The position numbers were made by a program, and so were the translations under genes. DNA of 48,408 bases from Zancudomyces culisetae (lineage: Eukaryota > Kickxellomycota > Harpellomycetes > Harpellales > Legeriomycetaceae). Under the pieces are notes generated by a model. That model did no database searches. It saw nothing but the letters and a program-made list of their open reading frames with translations, and was not told the DNA's origin. Positions 17,940 through 28,844 of this stretch are shown in pieces. Each line of letters begins with the position of its first letter. Within the stretch, counting starts at the first letter, position 1. The stretch is taken from NCBI GenBank assembly GCA_001969505.1, contig LSSK01000172.1, positions 1 to 48,408 on the forward strand, read 5' to 3'.

Positions 17940-20180
17940 TTACAAAAAATATCTGTAAGGGCCCAGCTCGACGCCGGCTTTTTCAAGAGCTCGGATGTTG
18001 TTCCTGACCTTGTCTTTCAAGTTAACGCTAGTCCTATCCTTTAAAACATGCGAGCACACACCACTTTCTCCATGCAAGTTCAGAAAAAGGGCATAAGCTG
18101 GCCGCATATACATCTCCACACAGCCATCCAAGCACAAAATTTCCTCTTTTGTCCAGCCCTTCCGTAAAGGATTGATACCGTGATATGTACGGATGGTGGA
18201 AAGGATGGTTTGAATGCGCAGTTTAGAAGCCTCGCTTCTTTCCACATCGTTTATATGCGTTTCGGTAGCTATTTCCATAAGAACCTCAACGCCTGGGTAT
18301 GCTTCTGGTTTGGTTTCTCCTTGCAAGCGGGGTGGTTTACCAGCATGCTCATCGCTTTCAGTCGAACATTCAATGTCAGACCCAACCTCATCCTGACTGT
18401 AGAAACCAGTTGGCTGTGGGATAGTGGGCTCATCTTGGCTGTTGTGTACTGATAGCTGCGAAGTGGGGGTACCTCTCTTTTGTTGAGCAGCTGGTCTTGA
18501 TGAGGCTTTTTGTAAAGTACCTACACTCTGCTTGTCACCACCAAAGTGCGATTCAGGTGTCGCTGCCAGCTGGCTACCATCCAGCTTTTCCTCAACAGGT
18601 TTTGATGGCGGATTTTTCATTAACAGTTCGCTTTCCAAGCCAACCTTCATGTTTAGCAACTTCTCGAGTAGACATTCAGAAGTGTCGCAAAGAAACTTCT
18701 CAATATGATATTTACTCTTGGCAGCCTTGACATTTTTCAATGCCAACAGTCTGTGGACTCTCTTTTTAGCCTGCTCGGTGTAATATTTATAAACATTAGA
18801 ATCGTTGAGTATTCTTGACAAACTTGTGTCACCGCTTTCAAAAAAGTAGTTAACGGACTCAGCATATCCGAACCGAAGTCTCTGATTTCCAGAATGGCTG
18901 TCGGTTTGATGACTAGACTCCACACTTCTTCTCTGATTGATATCAATGTTTGTTGAATATAAGGATAGATATGTCAGCATTTCCACCATTAATCCGACTA
19001 ACGCTTTGTCAAGCTCTAGCCACTCTAGCTGGCAGTCTAGTAGCATTAGCACACCAAATGTTGTCCACCTCACTTTCGTTTGGTATTCATTTTCTGCTGA
19101 GCTATTCTGCGATGCCTGCGCCAGCTCATTATTATATTCATTCGCCCACTTGCCCTTTACATCTTTCATGTACAGGTTAGGAAAACATATTAGCCCCATC
19201 ACGGTTACCAGGTTACTTTTTTCCGCTATCTGGCTATTTATTCCTACCTCCTTATATAAAAATAGCGAATCCCCGGCTATATTTCGCCGGGTTCCATGAA
19301 AGCCCTGCAAAAGGTTCTCTATAGACTCATCGCGTTTCGTTTTTTCGTACCATTTTTTCGATGTACTTTTCAGTTCGGCTAGCCTCTCCAGGACTTTTTC
19401 TATAAATTGTAAATGCATGGCATAATCCCATTCTTTATCTCTTTTTTTCCCTTCCTCTTTCTCAAGGCCTCCAGTATTCCTGATAATCTGTCCTGCTTTT
19501 TCCAATTGATGGTGCTCCCCCCCTCCTTCCACATCCACATGTTCGTTTATATTTTTCGCACTGTCCTGCTTTTCATTCGCATCGGACACCCCCTTCTGCT
19601 CCCCTAGGGATTTTTCCTTGTTTCTGAGGTCATAACCTGTCCCTTCCAACTTTTTTGATTTCTCTGATACTTCTTTTATATCTCGTTTTTCACCATGCGT
19701 ATCTAGAGTATGTTCTATTTTTAACTCACGATCTACACCATTAATGTCATCCGATACTCGTATTCCGACTCTATCCCTAGCACCATCACCTCCTCCTCCC
19801 ACGCCACCTTTACTCCTACCTTTACCTCCTCTCCTATCCACACCTCCACCCCGCCTTGCTCTATGTTTACCCCTGACCTGAATCCCAGTTTTTGGATGTA
19901 CATACTCCTGAGTTTCGCTCTTTTTTTCCTTCTCTCCCTTTTTACGTGCATTTGCTGACTGTCCTTTCAATCGCTTAGAGGATCCGGGCTCGCTTTTATG
20001 ACTATGACTATGACTATCCACCCGCTTCCCTTCTGTGAGTCCTATATTATCTGCATCCCTTTTTCTCACGATCACTGCGTGATTTTCATCCCTTTTCCGT
20101 TTATTCGCCGGCTTTAAGGGATTCTTATACTGCTTCTGTAATCGCGAACCTATCGGCATTTTCTTGATCATCCGCGCCAA
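17940..20180 (-). CDS. Telobox Myb protein, TRF/Tbf1/Taz1-like, 746 aa
   Basis: Likely double-stranded telomere-repeat or TTAGGG-promoter binding factor in the nucleus. The last 73 residues (674-746) form a Myb/SANT domain opening KGWTKEE. Its third helix, VNLKDKVRNNIR (719-730), is a variant of the telobox VDLKDKWRN, as in TRF1/2, Taz1 and Tbf1; the preceding LKDRTS matches Tbf1-type LKNRTQ. The N terminus (1-270) is very basic, with RGG/GGKGR-rich stretches near 105-135 suited to nucleic-acid contact. A helical block at about 270-500 (containing QFIEKVLERLAELK and LEWLELDKALVGLMVEML) sits where TRF proteins have their TRFH dimer domain, but I cannot confirm that fold. One Myb domain, C-terminal, single exon. 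Confidence 0.78.
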   Translation of the reverse strand: MARMIKKMPIGSRLQKQYKNPLKPANKRKRDENHAVIVRKRDADNIGLTEGKRVDSHSHSHKSEPGSSKRLKGQSANARKKGEKEKKSETQEYVHPKTGIQVRGKHRARRGGGVDRRGGKGRSKGGVGGGGDGARDRVGIRVSDDINGVDRELKIEHTLDTHGEKRDIKEVSEKSKKLEGTGYDLRNKEKSLGEQKGVSDANEKQDSAKNINEHVDVEGGGEHHQLEKAGQIIRNTGGLEKEEGKKRDKEWDYAMHLQFIEKVLERLAELKSTSKKWYEKTKRDESIENLLQGFHGTRRNIAGDSLFLYKEVGINSQIAEKSNLVTVMGLICFPNLYMKDVKGKWANEYNNELAQASQNSSAENEYQTKVRWTTFGVLMLLDCQLEWLELDKALVGLMVEMLTYLSLYSTNIDINQRRSVESSHQTDSHSGNQRLRFGYAESVNYFFESGDTSLSRILNDSNVYKYYTEQAKKRVHRLLALKNVKAAKSKYHIEKFLCDTSECLLEKLLNMKVGLESELLMKNPPSKPVEEKLDGSQLAATPESHFGGDKQSVGTLQKASSRPAAQQKRGTPTSQLSVHNSQDEPTIPQPTGFYSQDEVGSDIECSTESDEHAGKPPRLQGETKPEAYPGVEVLMEIATETHINDVERSEASKLRIQTILSTIRTYHGINPLRKGWTKEEILCLDGCVEMYMRPAYALFLNLHGESGVCSHVLKDRTSVNLKDKVRNNIRALEKAGVELGPYRYFL

Positions 20181-22730
20181 GTTGAAGAGATGGAAATGCG
20201 ATCAATATATCTGTGTCGTACCCAGCTTTTTATTTATAAGCAATGCTTTCTGTATGCGTTCACCAGTTGTTCGACTTTATAGTCAGTGTTTCGATCGTTA
20301 AGTAAAGGGATAAAGATGTACCTTTCCTACTGATCGCGTAGATTCAAAAAAAAAAAGATTATTTTTTCCCTTGATGCTTTTTCAATGTTTTTTAAATTTT
20401 TCGCCAATTAATTGGTTGAATTATACAGACTTTTATTTACATATTCTTTGAATACTTCTAAACCATAGCCATAGCCACAACCTTAAACTACCACCACCCT
20501 CACTACTACAACACACTAACTCTAACACTAGCTCTGCTCCCGCCATTACTCCCAGTTTTAGGGTCTCTGAGGCTGCTTAGGAACGGACGTGATCAGCTAT
20601 GTACACACTCTTCTTTTCCTTTACAGATTCCCTATTCTTTCTTTTATTTTACGTGGCTTTCTTCATCCTTTGAGTATGGTTACACCACTAATTAGTTTTA
20701 TAATGGATTCACACAGTGGATTCGCTACTTCGCGTTTAGGATTTCCTTATACCATTCTCATTTTAAAGTGCATGCTGAGTAGTGATCTGTTTAGAGAGTT
20801 TATCACATTTTCATAAATACTGAAAATAGAGTTTTCTAATATTATACGCATCACGAACATACTTGCAAGAATAACCAATACTGTATCTCATAATGATGGA
20901 AGAAAGATAAAATTCAATAAACCACTTCATTTATCATCAACATAAAGGCTTAAAACTAAGCGTAAACAGGTGAACCACAAATGTATCCTTTATTTTTTTT
21001 AGTCTTAAGTCTGGTGATAAATTTATGTGCATGATATACAGGTATCGGATGCCAAATGCTGGTAACATTACCTAAAGTTGGTTTATGCTTGGCGTAGACT
21101 AAACTTATTACCATGAGAAAAATTTGAATTGCCCCAATTCCTTTTCAACTGGGTTGTATATCTGATTTTGCCAAGAAATTTCTCGCGCTATGGTCTTTTT
21201 TTTTCTATTAAGAGTGTCTTCTCATAAGGATAGTATATTTGAGAATAGTAACCTCTATTTATTTTCTAGGCTTGCCATCAGAAAAAATGCATTTTTATGA
21301 AATTTTTGTTCTTTGCAATAACCGGTTTATCATATTTACTCATTGTTTCAATCCAGCCTCATTTCATCCTCTTTTTGAAAATCGAATTTTCTTTATTTCA
21401 CCATTTGTTTCTTTTAGTTTATATTTTTCACTACATGGTTCTGAATCTAAAAAATTCTATTGTTAAGTAGGCTTTGGTTTTTTTTTACTCTAGAAGGCGA
21501 GAAACAATGGCATACTAAAAAACAATAATAATTCCGACACAAAATTACGAATAGTCGCCAAAGCTGTCAAACTTCATGCTATGTTGGGTTATAATCAGAT
21601 TTGTGGTTTAAAAATACCAATGGCAACCCAATAGATAACTTACACGCGTTCACCTATTGGTAAACCCCTTGTTGAGCACTTTCTCAGCTATTTTAAATGA
21701 CAATGCAAATAAAAATCGATAAATTTGTAGAAATTGTGCAGGTTATAATACCTTGGTTTCCTAGCTTTTATTGGACAGGGATTGTCTGATCCTTTTTAAT
21801 GGGAATTTATAAATAACGTAAAATCAGCATTCTCAATTCAGGACAAATATATAAATATTACCGGATTTTATATACTCATTTTTTTTTATGGTATTTCAAA
21901 ATAGGAATGGTGGAATTTCCTCACCTTCTCATTGAACCGTCATCACGTTTCTCTTACAACAAAAACAAAGCCGAACTTAAATGGTAGAATATCTCGGAAA
22001 AAAATATCACACAAAAGTGAAATAATTTAATCTAAAGCCAATCTTTAAATAGTTCAAGATTGGTGTTTTTGCCAAAGGTCCTAAAACTCAACAAATGAAA
22101 CAAGTAAACCAATATAAAACCAAAAATAAAGAAAAACAACCTTGAAATGGATGGCGAAACACACATCCAAGCATTGCGATGCAAAAAAAAGAGGTTTTGG
22201 AAAATTTGGTTTTTCTTGATGAAAATGCATGAATGTGGTTTAAAAATATTTTTTTCTAATTCCCGTTCGATTTATTTCAAGAAAGCTCAACAATAAAAAA
22301 ATTTCCAATACAATTCTACTTTTTTTTTTCTACAATTGCAATGTAATGTGTAATTTGCATTGAAGAAAAAAATTTTTATATAAAAGGAATTGAAAGAACC
22401 AAGTTGAAATTGTTGATGAAAAAAAATATCTAGAAAATTTCATTTAAAAATCAATCAGGAAGGCAAAAAAATTTTTGTTCACGGATCGAGAATATAAATT
22501 TTGTCTTGTCGAATCAGTGCAAAAGAAAAAGTACATTATAACAGATATTTTACGATTGTATTTTGGATGGAATAAAAATATAAATGTTACGTTATATTAT
22601 ACTATAATATATATCAATAAATATAATGAATTAATATTATAATAATAAAATAGTAAAATTTATTTGTATTGTTCAGAAAACATATATTTTTTGCCCAGGA
22701 CAAAAGTGTATAATTTCCGTTGCAAGTTAA
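20181..22730. other. Long divergent intergenic region between telobox and cyclin genes
   Basis: About 2.5 kb holding the promoters of two outward-facing genes. 21880-22700 is extremely A/T-rich with many A and T runs. The patch 20450-20820 is less A/T-rich and has open frames on both strands, including 20589-20816 (plus), but no recognisable protein or consistent splice signals. Confidence 0.5.
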
Positions 22731-24146
22731 ATGCAAAGTATAGTATATAAAGCGGAAACCCTTAATAATGGAAAATTTGAAAGACGAGTAAGGCGCAGTG
22801 GTGGTGCGGTGGTTGGCGGGAAAAAGAGATACTTGATGGATGTGAGTAAAAATCCTCAGGAAGACCCGAATGAAGTTTTTTGTGACAGAACCAACAAAAG
22901 AAAAAGGGGAGCAGTTTGTGAATTCGACGAGTACTACGTATGTGGGACCAGAAGTACAAGCTCTCGAACCATTGATGATGGATACCCAACTGTCTTTGAT
23001 AAAGAAACAGTCAAGCGTGAGAAGAAGAGAAACTCAGCTGGCAAAGTAGGAAATGTGGTGCGAAAATCGTCAGAATCGCAGGTAGTCTTGCCGTCGATAA
23101 AATCGCTTCAAGTTAATGGAGATGATGGTGCTAGTTTACTGTATTCAGATAATACGTGTGTTGAAGAGTGTTGTTGCTATTGCCATTCATACAGTTGCTG
23201 CTGTCTACCACAGGTTCCTTCTCCGTCTTCAGTAACTCCCAGATCTATTGGTGATTTTTCAGAGTTTGATGCTAGTAATGATGTAAAAGACATGCTACAA
23301 GCCGAAGACACTCATGTGAAACCGAAACTCTACCTACAAAACCATCCACAGCTCAATAGTCGAATGCGACCAATCCTCATCGATTGGCTGATGGAGGTTT
23401 CTGCAGATTATTTGCTACATCGGCGTACGCTGTACCTTGCAATCTACCTGCTGGATGTTTTGCTAAGCGGTACAAGTGACACTCCTACAACACTTCTTCA
23501 ATGCTATGGTGCTGCTGCTCTCTATGTTGCCATGAAGATGGAAGAGTCGTCGTCATGTGTTCCCAAGCTTGTTGATATGGCTAAACTCTCTATGGGCGCT
23601 TTTACTCCGAGTCAGCTTAAGACTGCTGAGTTCCAAATTGTCGATGCCGCCAGCTGGAGTTTATGCGTTCCTGTTATTCCTGATTTTATTTCAGCCTTTG
23701 TCCACCGAGCTCGCTCCTTTTTTCCTTCACTTTTTTCAGATACAGTTTCCTCCGCTGATATCTTTTCTCTCGCTTGTGACTATGCTGACTTGGCAGTTCA
23801 CTGCTACGATTCGCTCACGTTTTCCGCCTCAAAATTGGCCGCCTCGTGCTTTTACCTTTCCATCTCTTCGTTCTTCACCCCAATTCTCTCACCACAAGAT
23901 TTTGATCGTATTACTGGATATACTTTTTCCTCACTTTGTGACTGCCTCCATTTTCTAGAGCGTTTATCTAAGAATCTTACAAACCCGTGCCAAAAGTCAC
24001 CTTGCTGCGATATCAACCACAGATACTCTCCTCGCTTATTGGCTTCGCATAAAAGTACAAATAACGATTTCTCATGGTATTATCAACCTCATCATAAACA
24101 TCTTTTACCTCAATTTCATTCATACTTTTTGATTAAATCTGTCTGA
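22731..24146 (+). CDS. Cyclin (A/B-type cyclin-box protein), 471 aa
   Basis: Regulatory subunit of a cyclin-dependent kinase. The N-terminal cyclin box begins at about residue 200, with the diagnostic MRPILIDWLMEV (212-223), continues through LYLAIYLLDVLL, and has the CDK-contact AMKMEES with Lys269 and the acidic pair kept. A second, C-terminal cyclin fold spans about 310-425. The first 190 residues are basic and variable, as in mitotic cyclins, but I see no clear RxxLxxxxN destruction box. Unusual: a Cys cluster at 143-158 with eight Cys in sixteen residues (CVEECCCYCHSYSCCC). The extreme C terminus is H/S/Y-rich. Single exon; it converges on the aquaporin gene. B-type is the best guess. 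Confidence 0.88.
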   Translation: MQSIVYKAETLNNGKFERRVRRSGGAVVGGKKRYLMDVSKNPQEDPNEVFCDRTNKRKRGAVCEFDEYYVCGTRSTSSRTIDDGYPTVFDKETVKREKKRNSAGKVGNVVRKSSESQVVLPSIKSLQVNGDDGASLLYSDNTCVEECCCYCHSYSCCCLPQVPSPSSVTPRSIGDFSEFDASNDVKDMLQAEDTHVKPKLYLQNHPQLNSRMRPILIDWLMEVSADYLLHRRTLYLAIYLLDVLLSGTSDTPTTLLQCYGAAALYVAMKMEESSSCVPKLVDMAKLSMGAFTPSQLKTAEFQIVDAASWSLCVPVIPDFISAFVHRARSFFPSLFSDTVSSADIFSLACDYADLAVHCYDSLTFSASKLAASCFYLSISSFFTPILSPQDFDRITGYTFSSLCDCLHFLERLSKNLTNPCQKSPCCDINHRYSPRLLASHKSTNNDFSWYYQPHHKHLLPQFHSYFLIKSV

Positions 24147-24547
24147 ACTCTGTATTTTTATTTTAGATTTAAAATAGACTTGAATATTTAGTTTATTTAT
24201 ACTCCTATTTGTTGTCTATACACTTTTAATTCACTTACTCATGTGTTTGTTTTATCATGTGTCTTTATTTCCAATGCCATATTTTTCTATTGAAGAAAAT
24301 AAAGTAAATGACGAATAACCATGTAGCAATACTAGTTCAAATACAAATAACGAAAAGTGCTATCACATTTAGTTGCTTATTGGCAAAAAACGACGCTAAT
24401 AGAAAGCGTTTGTCTATTTGCGTTCGTGTAGAACATGTTGATAAATAGTTCCACATCCACGCTATATATCTATTGCTAAATAAATAAATAATAATAAAGG
24501 ATAAAAAAATTAACCACAAAGTTTTGTTTGCACCCTCTTTCAATTCC
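24147..24547. other. Convergent 3' spacer between cyclin and aquaporin genes
   Basis: About 400 bases, A/T-rich, shared 3' ends of two convergent genes. An AATAAA at 24298-24303 could serve the cyclin transcript. No gene seen. Confidence 0.55.
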
Positions 24548-26008
24548 TTACTCCGCTATCTGTGCTATCTCTATATCCTCATTTTTGTTTTTTCTAAGGC
24601 TTGGTATTCTTCTAGAGCTGAATTTAAATGACGATTTGGAACCACTTCCCCTTTTATCTTCACCAATGCCCTCTCCTCGCTTAGCTGCATCAATTTCGCC
24701 AATATAATCGCCCTGTTCGTTGTCTCCATCATCATCGCTGTTGGTACCAGTGAATACCTTGGTGGATTTGCTTATACTACTTTGTAATAAACGCTTGTTA
24801 AGCTCTAGTTCGGTCCTTGGTGGTCGGATGCATTCAAAAATCGTACCTCCGATTATTCCTCCAAAAAGTGGACAAATCACCATGCTAATGATTACTTGAG
24901 CTATGCTGGCATTGTTTCTTAATTGTGCTCCATTATTTGGATAAAGAAGAAGAGCTATTGCCTTAAATAGTTCAATAAGCGGATTAAAAGTGTTTATCGA
25001 TTTTGTTCCAATACCACCTAATGCCACTAATATTGTTAATAATAATAGTCCTACCGCTATTGGAACCACTGGTCTGAATAGCATTTGTCTTTTATCTGTT
25101 ATTGCAAAATATCCTAGCATCAGTATTGCCCCACCAATAATGTTTATGAACCAAATCCTCTTGTCATAATAATCCCCCATTACACCAAATTGTGTTATAA
25201 ATGGTCTTGTACCCGCAAACACTTTTGCCTTGTTATTCGCCAACACACGAGCTCCCGTCTTAACTGCTGCATTGGTTGCGGTAGCAGTTGCGCTAGTGAT
25301 GGTGGAAGTAGTGGAAGTAGCACCTTCTTTGATCGCCTGTATTTTTACATTAATGGATACTGGGATTCTAGGCCATACCTTGGCTGCAGTTGAGCTCGCT
25401 TTAGTTAACACGGTTTTCGCAGTTTCTCCCAACTGGGGAGCAGTGAGGAGCTCATTTGCATAGAAATGCTTTCCTAGGCCGGCGACACCCTTGGCCTTTG
25501 TTGCAACACCAATTGTAGTAATCTTGTTTCCAATACTGGTGGTTTTATCTAAATACTTCAACGAAAAGTTTGAGTATGTTACAAATATTCCTGCAAGTAC
25601 ACCAAATACTTGCGCAAGAATCATTGTTGGGACTCTTCTCCATGGATATCTTCGGAATATTGCTGCTGATATCGTAATAATGGGATTCAAATGGTTTCTG
25701 TATATCCCCACAGGAAGGTACATCCCTATCATTGTGCCAATTGCCCACCCAAATCCACTGTTTAGGCTTATACCTCTTCTACTAACTTCCACACCTCCCA
25801 ATTCTCCGGTCAATATCATTATTTTGTCGTTAAGTTTACCAGGACTCTCTAACATACTTTTTTTGTGGTTATCAATACTCATAACCAACGTTATACACAA
25901 TCCACATATTGTGTATATTGCCACGCCTATAAACTCGACCAAACATATTCGCAAGTCTATGTATAGATTTGACCTTTTCTTAAAATACGGATCCTTTACC
26001 TCCATCAT
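24548..26008 (-). CDS. Aquaporin/aquaglyceroporin (MIP) homologue with altered pore motifs, 486 aa
   Basis: A six-helix MIP-family membrane protein. The first half is clear: GFGWAIGTMIGMYL, then the first half-helix as NPI (108-110, normally NPA) in HLNPIITISAAIFRRYPWRRVP, very like fungal glycerol facilitators. The second half has the helix-5 block FAITDKRQ and PIAVGLLLL, but the second half-helix reads NPL at 342-344 and continues I-E-L instead of R-D. The Arg of the ar/R selectivity filter is therefore absent. Between helices 3 and 4 there is an insert of roughly 110 residues (about 150-280), rich in T, A, K and S. The C-terminal tail is acidic then basic and cytosolic. The altered filter makes water or glycerol transport uncertain. 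Single exon. Confidence 0.87.
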   Translation of the reverse strand: MMEVKDPYFKKRSNLYIDLRICLVEFIGVAIYTICGLCITLVMSIDNHKKSMLESPGKLNDKIMILTGELGGVEVSRRGISLNSGFGWAIGTMIGMYLPVGIYRNHLNPIITISAAIFRRYPWRRVPTMILAQVFGVLAGIFVTYSNFSLKYLDKTTSIGNKITTIGVATKAKGVAGLGKHFYANELLTAPQLGETAKTVLTKASSTAAKVWPRIPVSINVKIQAIKEGATSTTSTITSATATATNAAVKTGARVLANNKAKVFAGTRPFITQFGVMGDYYDKRIWFINIIGGAILMLGYFAITDKRQMLFRPVVPIAVGLLLLTILVALGGIGTKSINTFNPLIELFKAIALLLYPNNGAQLRNNASIAQVIISMVICPLFGGIIGGTIFECIRPPRTELELNKRLLQSSISKSTKVFTGTNSDDDGDNEQGDYIGEIDAAKRGEGIGEDKRGSGSKSSFKFSSRRIPSLRKNKNEDIEIAQIAE

Positions 26009-27575
26009 TTTATGTTATTTTTTTTCTTTTTTTCTCTTCTCTCTTGCTGTTTACCAAGTATTTAACACTAAGTTTATCAATCTTTTATCAAAGAAACGAG
26101 TATCTGAGTATTTCAGAGTCTCTGTATCTTTTTAGTATCTATAGATGAACTGTATACCCAAAACTTTTTGTGTTGAATATAACAGTTTTTGTTAATAACT
26201 ATAGCTATTGAACCTTAATATTGTTTCCTATTAAACCATAAACCATAAACCATAAACCAAACCTTGGAGTTTATATTAAAAGAAGCATTCTCGCTTTTGC
26301 CTAAATTACACCCAATGGCTTGCTGCAGATTAATGTGCGTACTCAATCACAGTGCACTGCTAAAGGGGTTTCTACTCACGCATAGTTTCATGCCAGGGGT
26401 CAGTTCTCAAAATGGGATGTTCTATTTATCTATTCGCTTGCTTATTTTGTAGAATAATAATTTTTGGCGAGATTTTAGCAACTGGCAAAAGCCTCGTCAC
26501 AATTATTACATTTTTAGGTATCAATAGGTTATTTGGTATACTTTCCCCTCTCAATTAACAATATGGAATGTTCCTATATTACTTTGACTGCCTCTGTTAT
26601 TATTTTCATTCCATTGATATTAGTTTTTATGAAAAGTTTGCTAACCACAACAACAAGATGTATTAGCCTAAATCTAGAACTGAGCGAGCTGTACTTAGTT
26701 AGCACCATTGGTGCGTATCAGTTTTTTTACTTTGTTTCTGTAAATTGTTTTTATTCGAGTTGGATTTGGGGTAGAGGAAAAAGAGCAAATAAATGTAGAA
26801 TCTAGATCGTGTTTAATAGAATTTTTGTTTCTAGTAAATATACTAGTCAAAATTAAATACAAAATTTTATTGAAGGGCATCTAGAAAAGACCACCTAGAC
26901 ATTCAATCCTGTTTTTATTGGAAAATGCACACACCAGATTAATCTGCCACAAAAAACTAATAGAAAAACATATTCGCATGAAAACAAATAGGAAGTACGC
27001 ATATATTTGATCAGTTTTTCATATCCGCTTTTGTAGCTACACCATAAAGGCACCCGATTTTCAAATATGGTTTGTTCATGTATGGGATACAAGGTTGCTT
27101 CAAGATTTGTTCATGTTTTTTACAGAGAAAAAGAGAAGTCACATAATTGTGCAAAAATACTACGAATATCCTTCATGACAAAACATATGATAACTCCGCT
27201 CAAATATCATCAACTAAACTTGAATATACACTCACCTAGCTTGTTTATCTTGAGTATACACCCATTATTATTATTTTTGTATTTTTTGGCAAGGTTGAAA
27301 AAAAAATCATCAAGTAAACCATATCAACATAATTGACACATACCTTTGACAGTTAGGTGTTGCGCAACAGTATGAATCTGTGTTAAAAATCCACAATAGT
27401 ATTTTTTTAAAGGGAGAACAAATACACAGTGATATTAGAGGCCCTTTTAAACTGGGTGATTGAAAGGGTAAGGTGAAAAGTAGAACCTACTCTGCAAAAG
27501 GGAAATAAGAAAAACATATCACTATATCATTGTTATGTGGACAAAAATTTTCTACTAAGTAGTAAATGCAGTATC
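26009..27575. other. Intergenic region upstream of the aquaporin gene
   Basis: About 1.57 kb, A/T-rich. It includes a small tandem repeat at 26233-26263. Plus-strand ORFs at 26264-26452 and 26533-26805 have no recognisable product and hydrophobic A/T-driven composition, so they are not called. Confidence 0.5.
26233..26263 (+). repeat. Short tandem repeat of AAACCAT
   Basis: Three perfect 7-base units followed by two AAACC partial units. It resembles a degenerate telomere-like CCATAAA motif but is far too short to call an interstitial telomere tract. Confidence 0.75.
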
Positions 27576-28331
27576 CTATGCTTTTCGTGTCAAATGGTGC
27601 ACGCCTCTTTGACGGGTCCAGGTTCTTGATGAGGTATGAGTTTCTGTCTGATCCTCGGTTGCTGTTTGAACTTGGATTCTTGTGTGGGTTCTGATACTGT
27701 CTTCTGTATTTGCAGTGGCGTCGATCAGCGGCTCAGCTGCAAGCTCAGCGTTACCTGCGATCTTTCTAGCACCCTTGCATTCTTTAGTGGTGCATTTGAG
27801 GGATCCATTAATGCATTTACAGTAGTTACATCCATCTTTTGCTTGGAACATCCCAGCGCCGTATTCTGAAACACATGAGTCAACGTCAGATACCTCTAGG
27901 GCTCTCTGGCTTGATCCCAAAATGATTTGAGCGCCTTGAACATCCTCAGCCTCTTGGACGTCTTCGGTGTCTTGAACATCCTCGTTATCTTGAACATCCT
28001 CGTTATCTTGAACATCCTCATTATCTTGAACATCCTCGGTATCTTGAACATCTTCTTGTTCAACTTGTTGAGAACTAGCATAATCTACAGGTACAGCGTC
28101 GGCAACTGGTTGGTTGTACACATCTCCAGCGTTATATCCTTCGTCACAATACATGGTTGTACAACGTGGTCCGTACTCGTAGCATGCACAAACTGTACAG
28201 CCATCTGGTGCCAAAAAGTTACCAGGTCCATATAAACTTAGGCATAGAGAATATGCCGATCCAAACTTTTGCGCATTTCCAGCCAGCGCAAAAATGCCTG
28301 CTGTTTGCAGTATGATTCTTGAATATTTCAT
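27576..28331 (-). CDS. Secreted two-module pacifastin-like protein with acidic EDVQ repeats, 251 aa
   Basis: A signal peptide (about 1-20, hydrophobic IILQTAGIFALAG) precedes two Cys modules with the same layout: C-x14-C-x2-C-x-C-x6-C-T-x3-C. Module 1 contains DGCTVCAC and CTTMYC; module 2 contains DGCNYCKC and CTTKEC. This is close to the pacifastin light-chain inhibitor signature (C-x9-12-C-N-x-C-x-C-...-G-...-C-T-x3-C) of arthropod serine-protease inhibitors. Between them lies a run of seven hexapeptides of EDVQDN/EDVQDT type, encoded by a near-perfect 18-base tandem repeat, which probably makes a stiff acidic spacer. The C-terminal 60 residues are T/R/Q-rich. Inhibitor function is inferred from spacing only. 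The 5' half of the gene recurs beyond the gap at 28845-28979. Confidence 0.72.
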   Translation of the reverse strand: MKYSRIILQTAGIFALAGNAQKFGSAYSLCLSLYGPGNFLAPDGCTVCACYEYGPRCTTMYCDEGYNAGDVYNQPVADAVPVDYASSQQVEQEDVQDTEDVQDNEDVQDNEDVQDNEDVQDTEDVQEAEDVQGAQIILGSSQRALEVSDVDSCVSEYGAGMFQAKDGCNYCKCINGSLKCTTKECKGARKIAGNAELAAEPLIDATANTEDSIRTHTRIQVQTATEDQTETHTSSRTWTRQRGVHHLTRKA

Positions 28332-28844
28332 CTTTCTAGTAAAATGTACTATATATTGTTATTTATGTTCGCTCGTGGAACTTTTTGTGAATGCTAAAAT
28401 TCTACTATTTAGTTTATACTTTATTTAGTTTTATATATATGAATATTTTATTTGATAAATTTTTGATGAAATTACTAATGCTTTATAGAGAAAAACTATT
28501 CCAACTACGGGTATTACTATACACAACATTAGCAGCTTCGTTTTTCAAACCTTGGGACGAGTTGGTAAAGCACCTTAGACAGTTAAATACTGTATTCTAT
28601 TTATAGGTTTAAGCAACTATTGAGCGAACTACTGTTGCACTTTACATAATTTCATCCATTTTCAAAATATATGCTTTGTCAACATTCTTCAGTTTTAATG
28701 AACTGATGAAAAAAATTTGAAATAAATTAACATCTTGTAATAAATCGTTTTCTGGTCCAGTAGGAAGAACTGGGTTTGGTGTCACTCCTTAAATTTAATC
28801 TACTCAGGTATGTCGAAATCACCTTTGCTAATTAACAAGGAACA
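28042..28844. repeat. 803-bp direct repeat, copy 1
   Basis: This stretch runs from inside the EDVQ repeat of the pacifastin-like gene through its start codon and 510 bases of upstream DNA, ending at the N gap. As far as I can read it matches 28980-29782 base for base, offset by exactly 938. Confidence 0.93.

Noticed and set aside
26233-26263. Interstitial telomere repeat
   Set aside because: Only three 7-base units, and the telomere repeat of this organism is unknown.
26533-26805. 90-codon hydrophobic plus-strand ORF
   Set aside because: No conserved motif, A/T-driven Phe/Ile/Leu content, and no splice or promoter support.
28391-28606. 71-codon plus-strand ORF repeated at 29329-29544
   Set aside because: Duplicated only because the whole 803-bp block is duplicated; hydrophobic A/T-driven composition and no homologue recognised.
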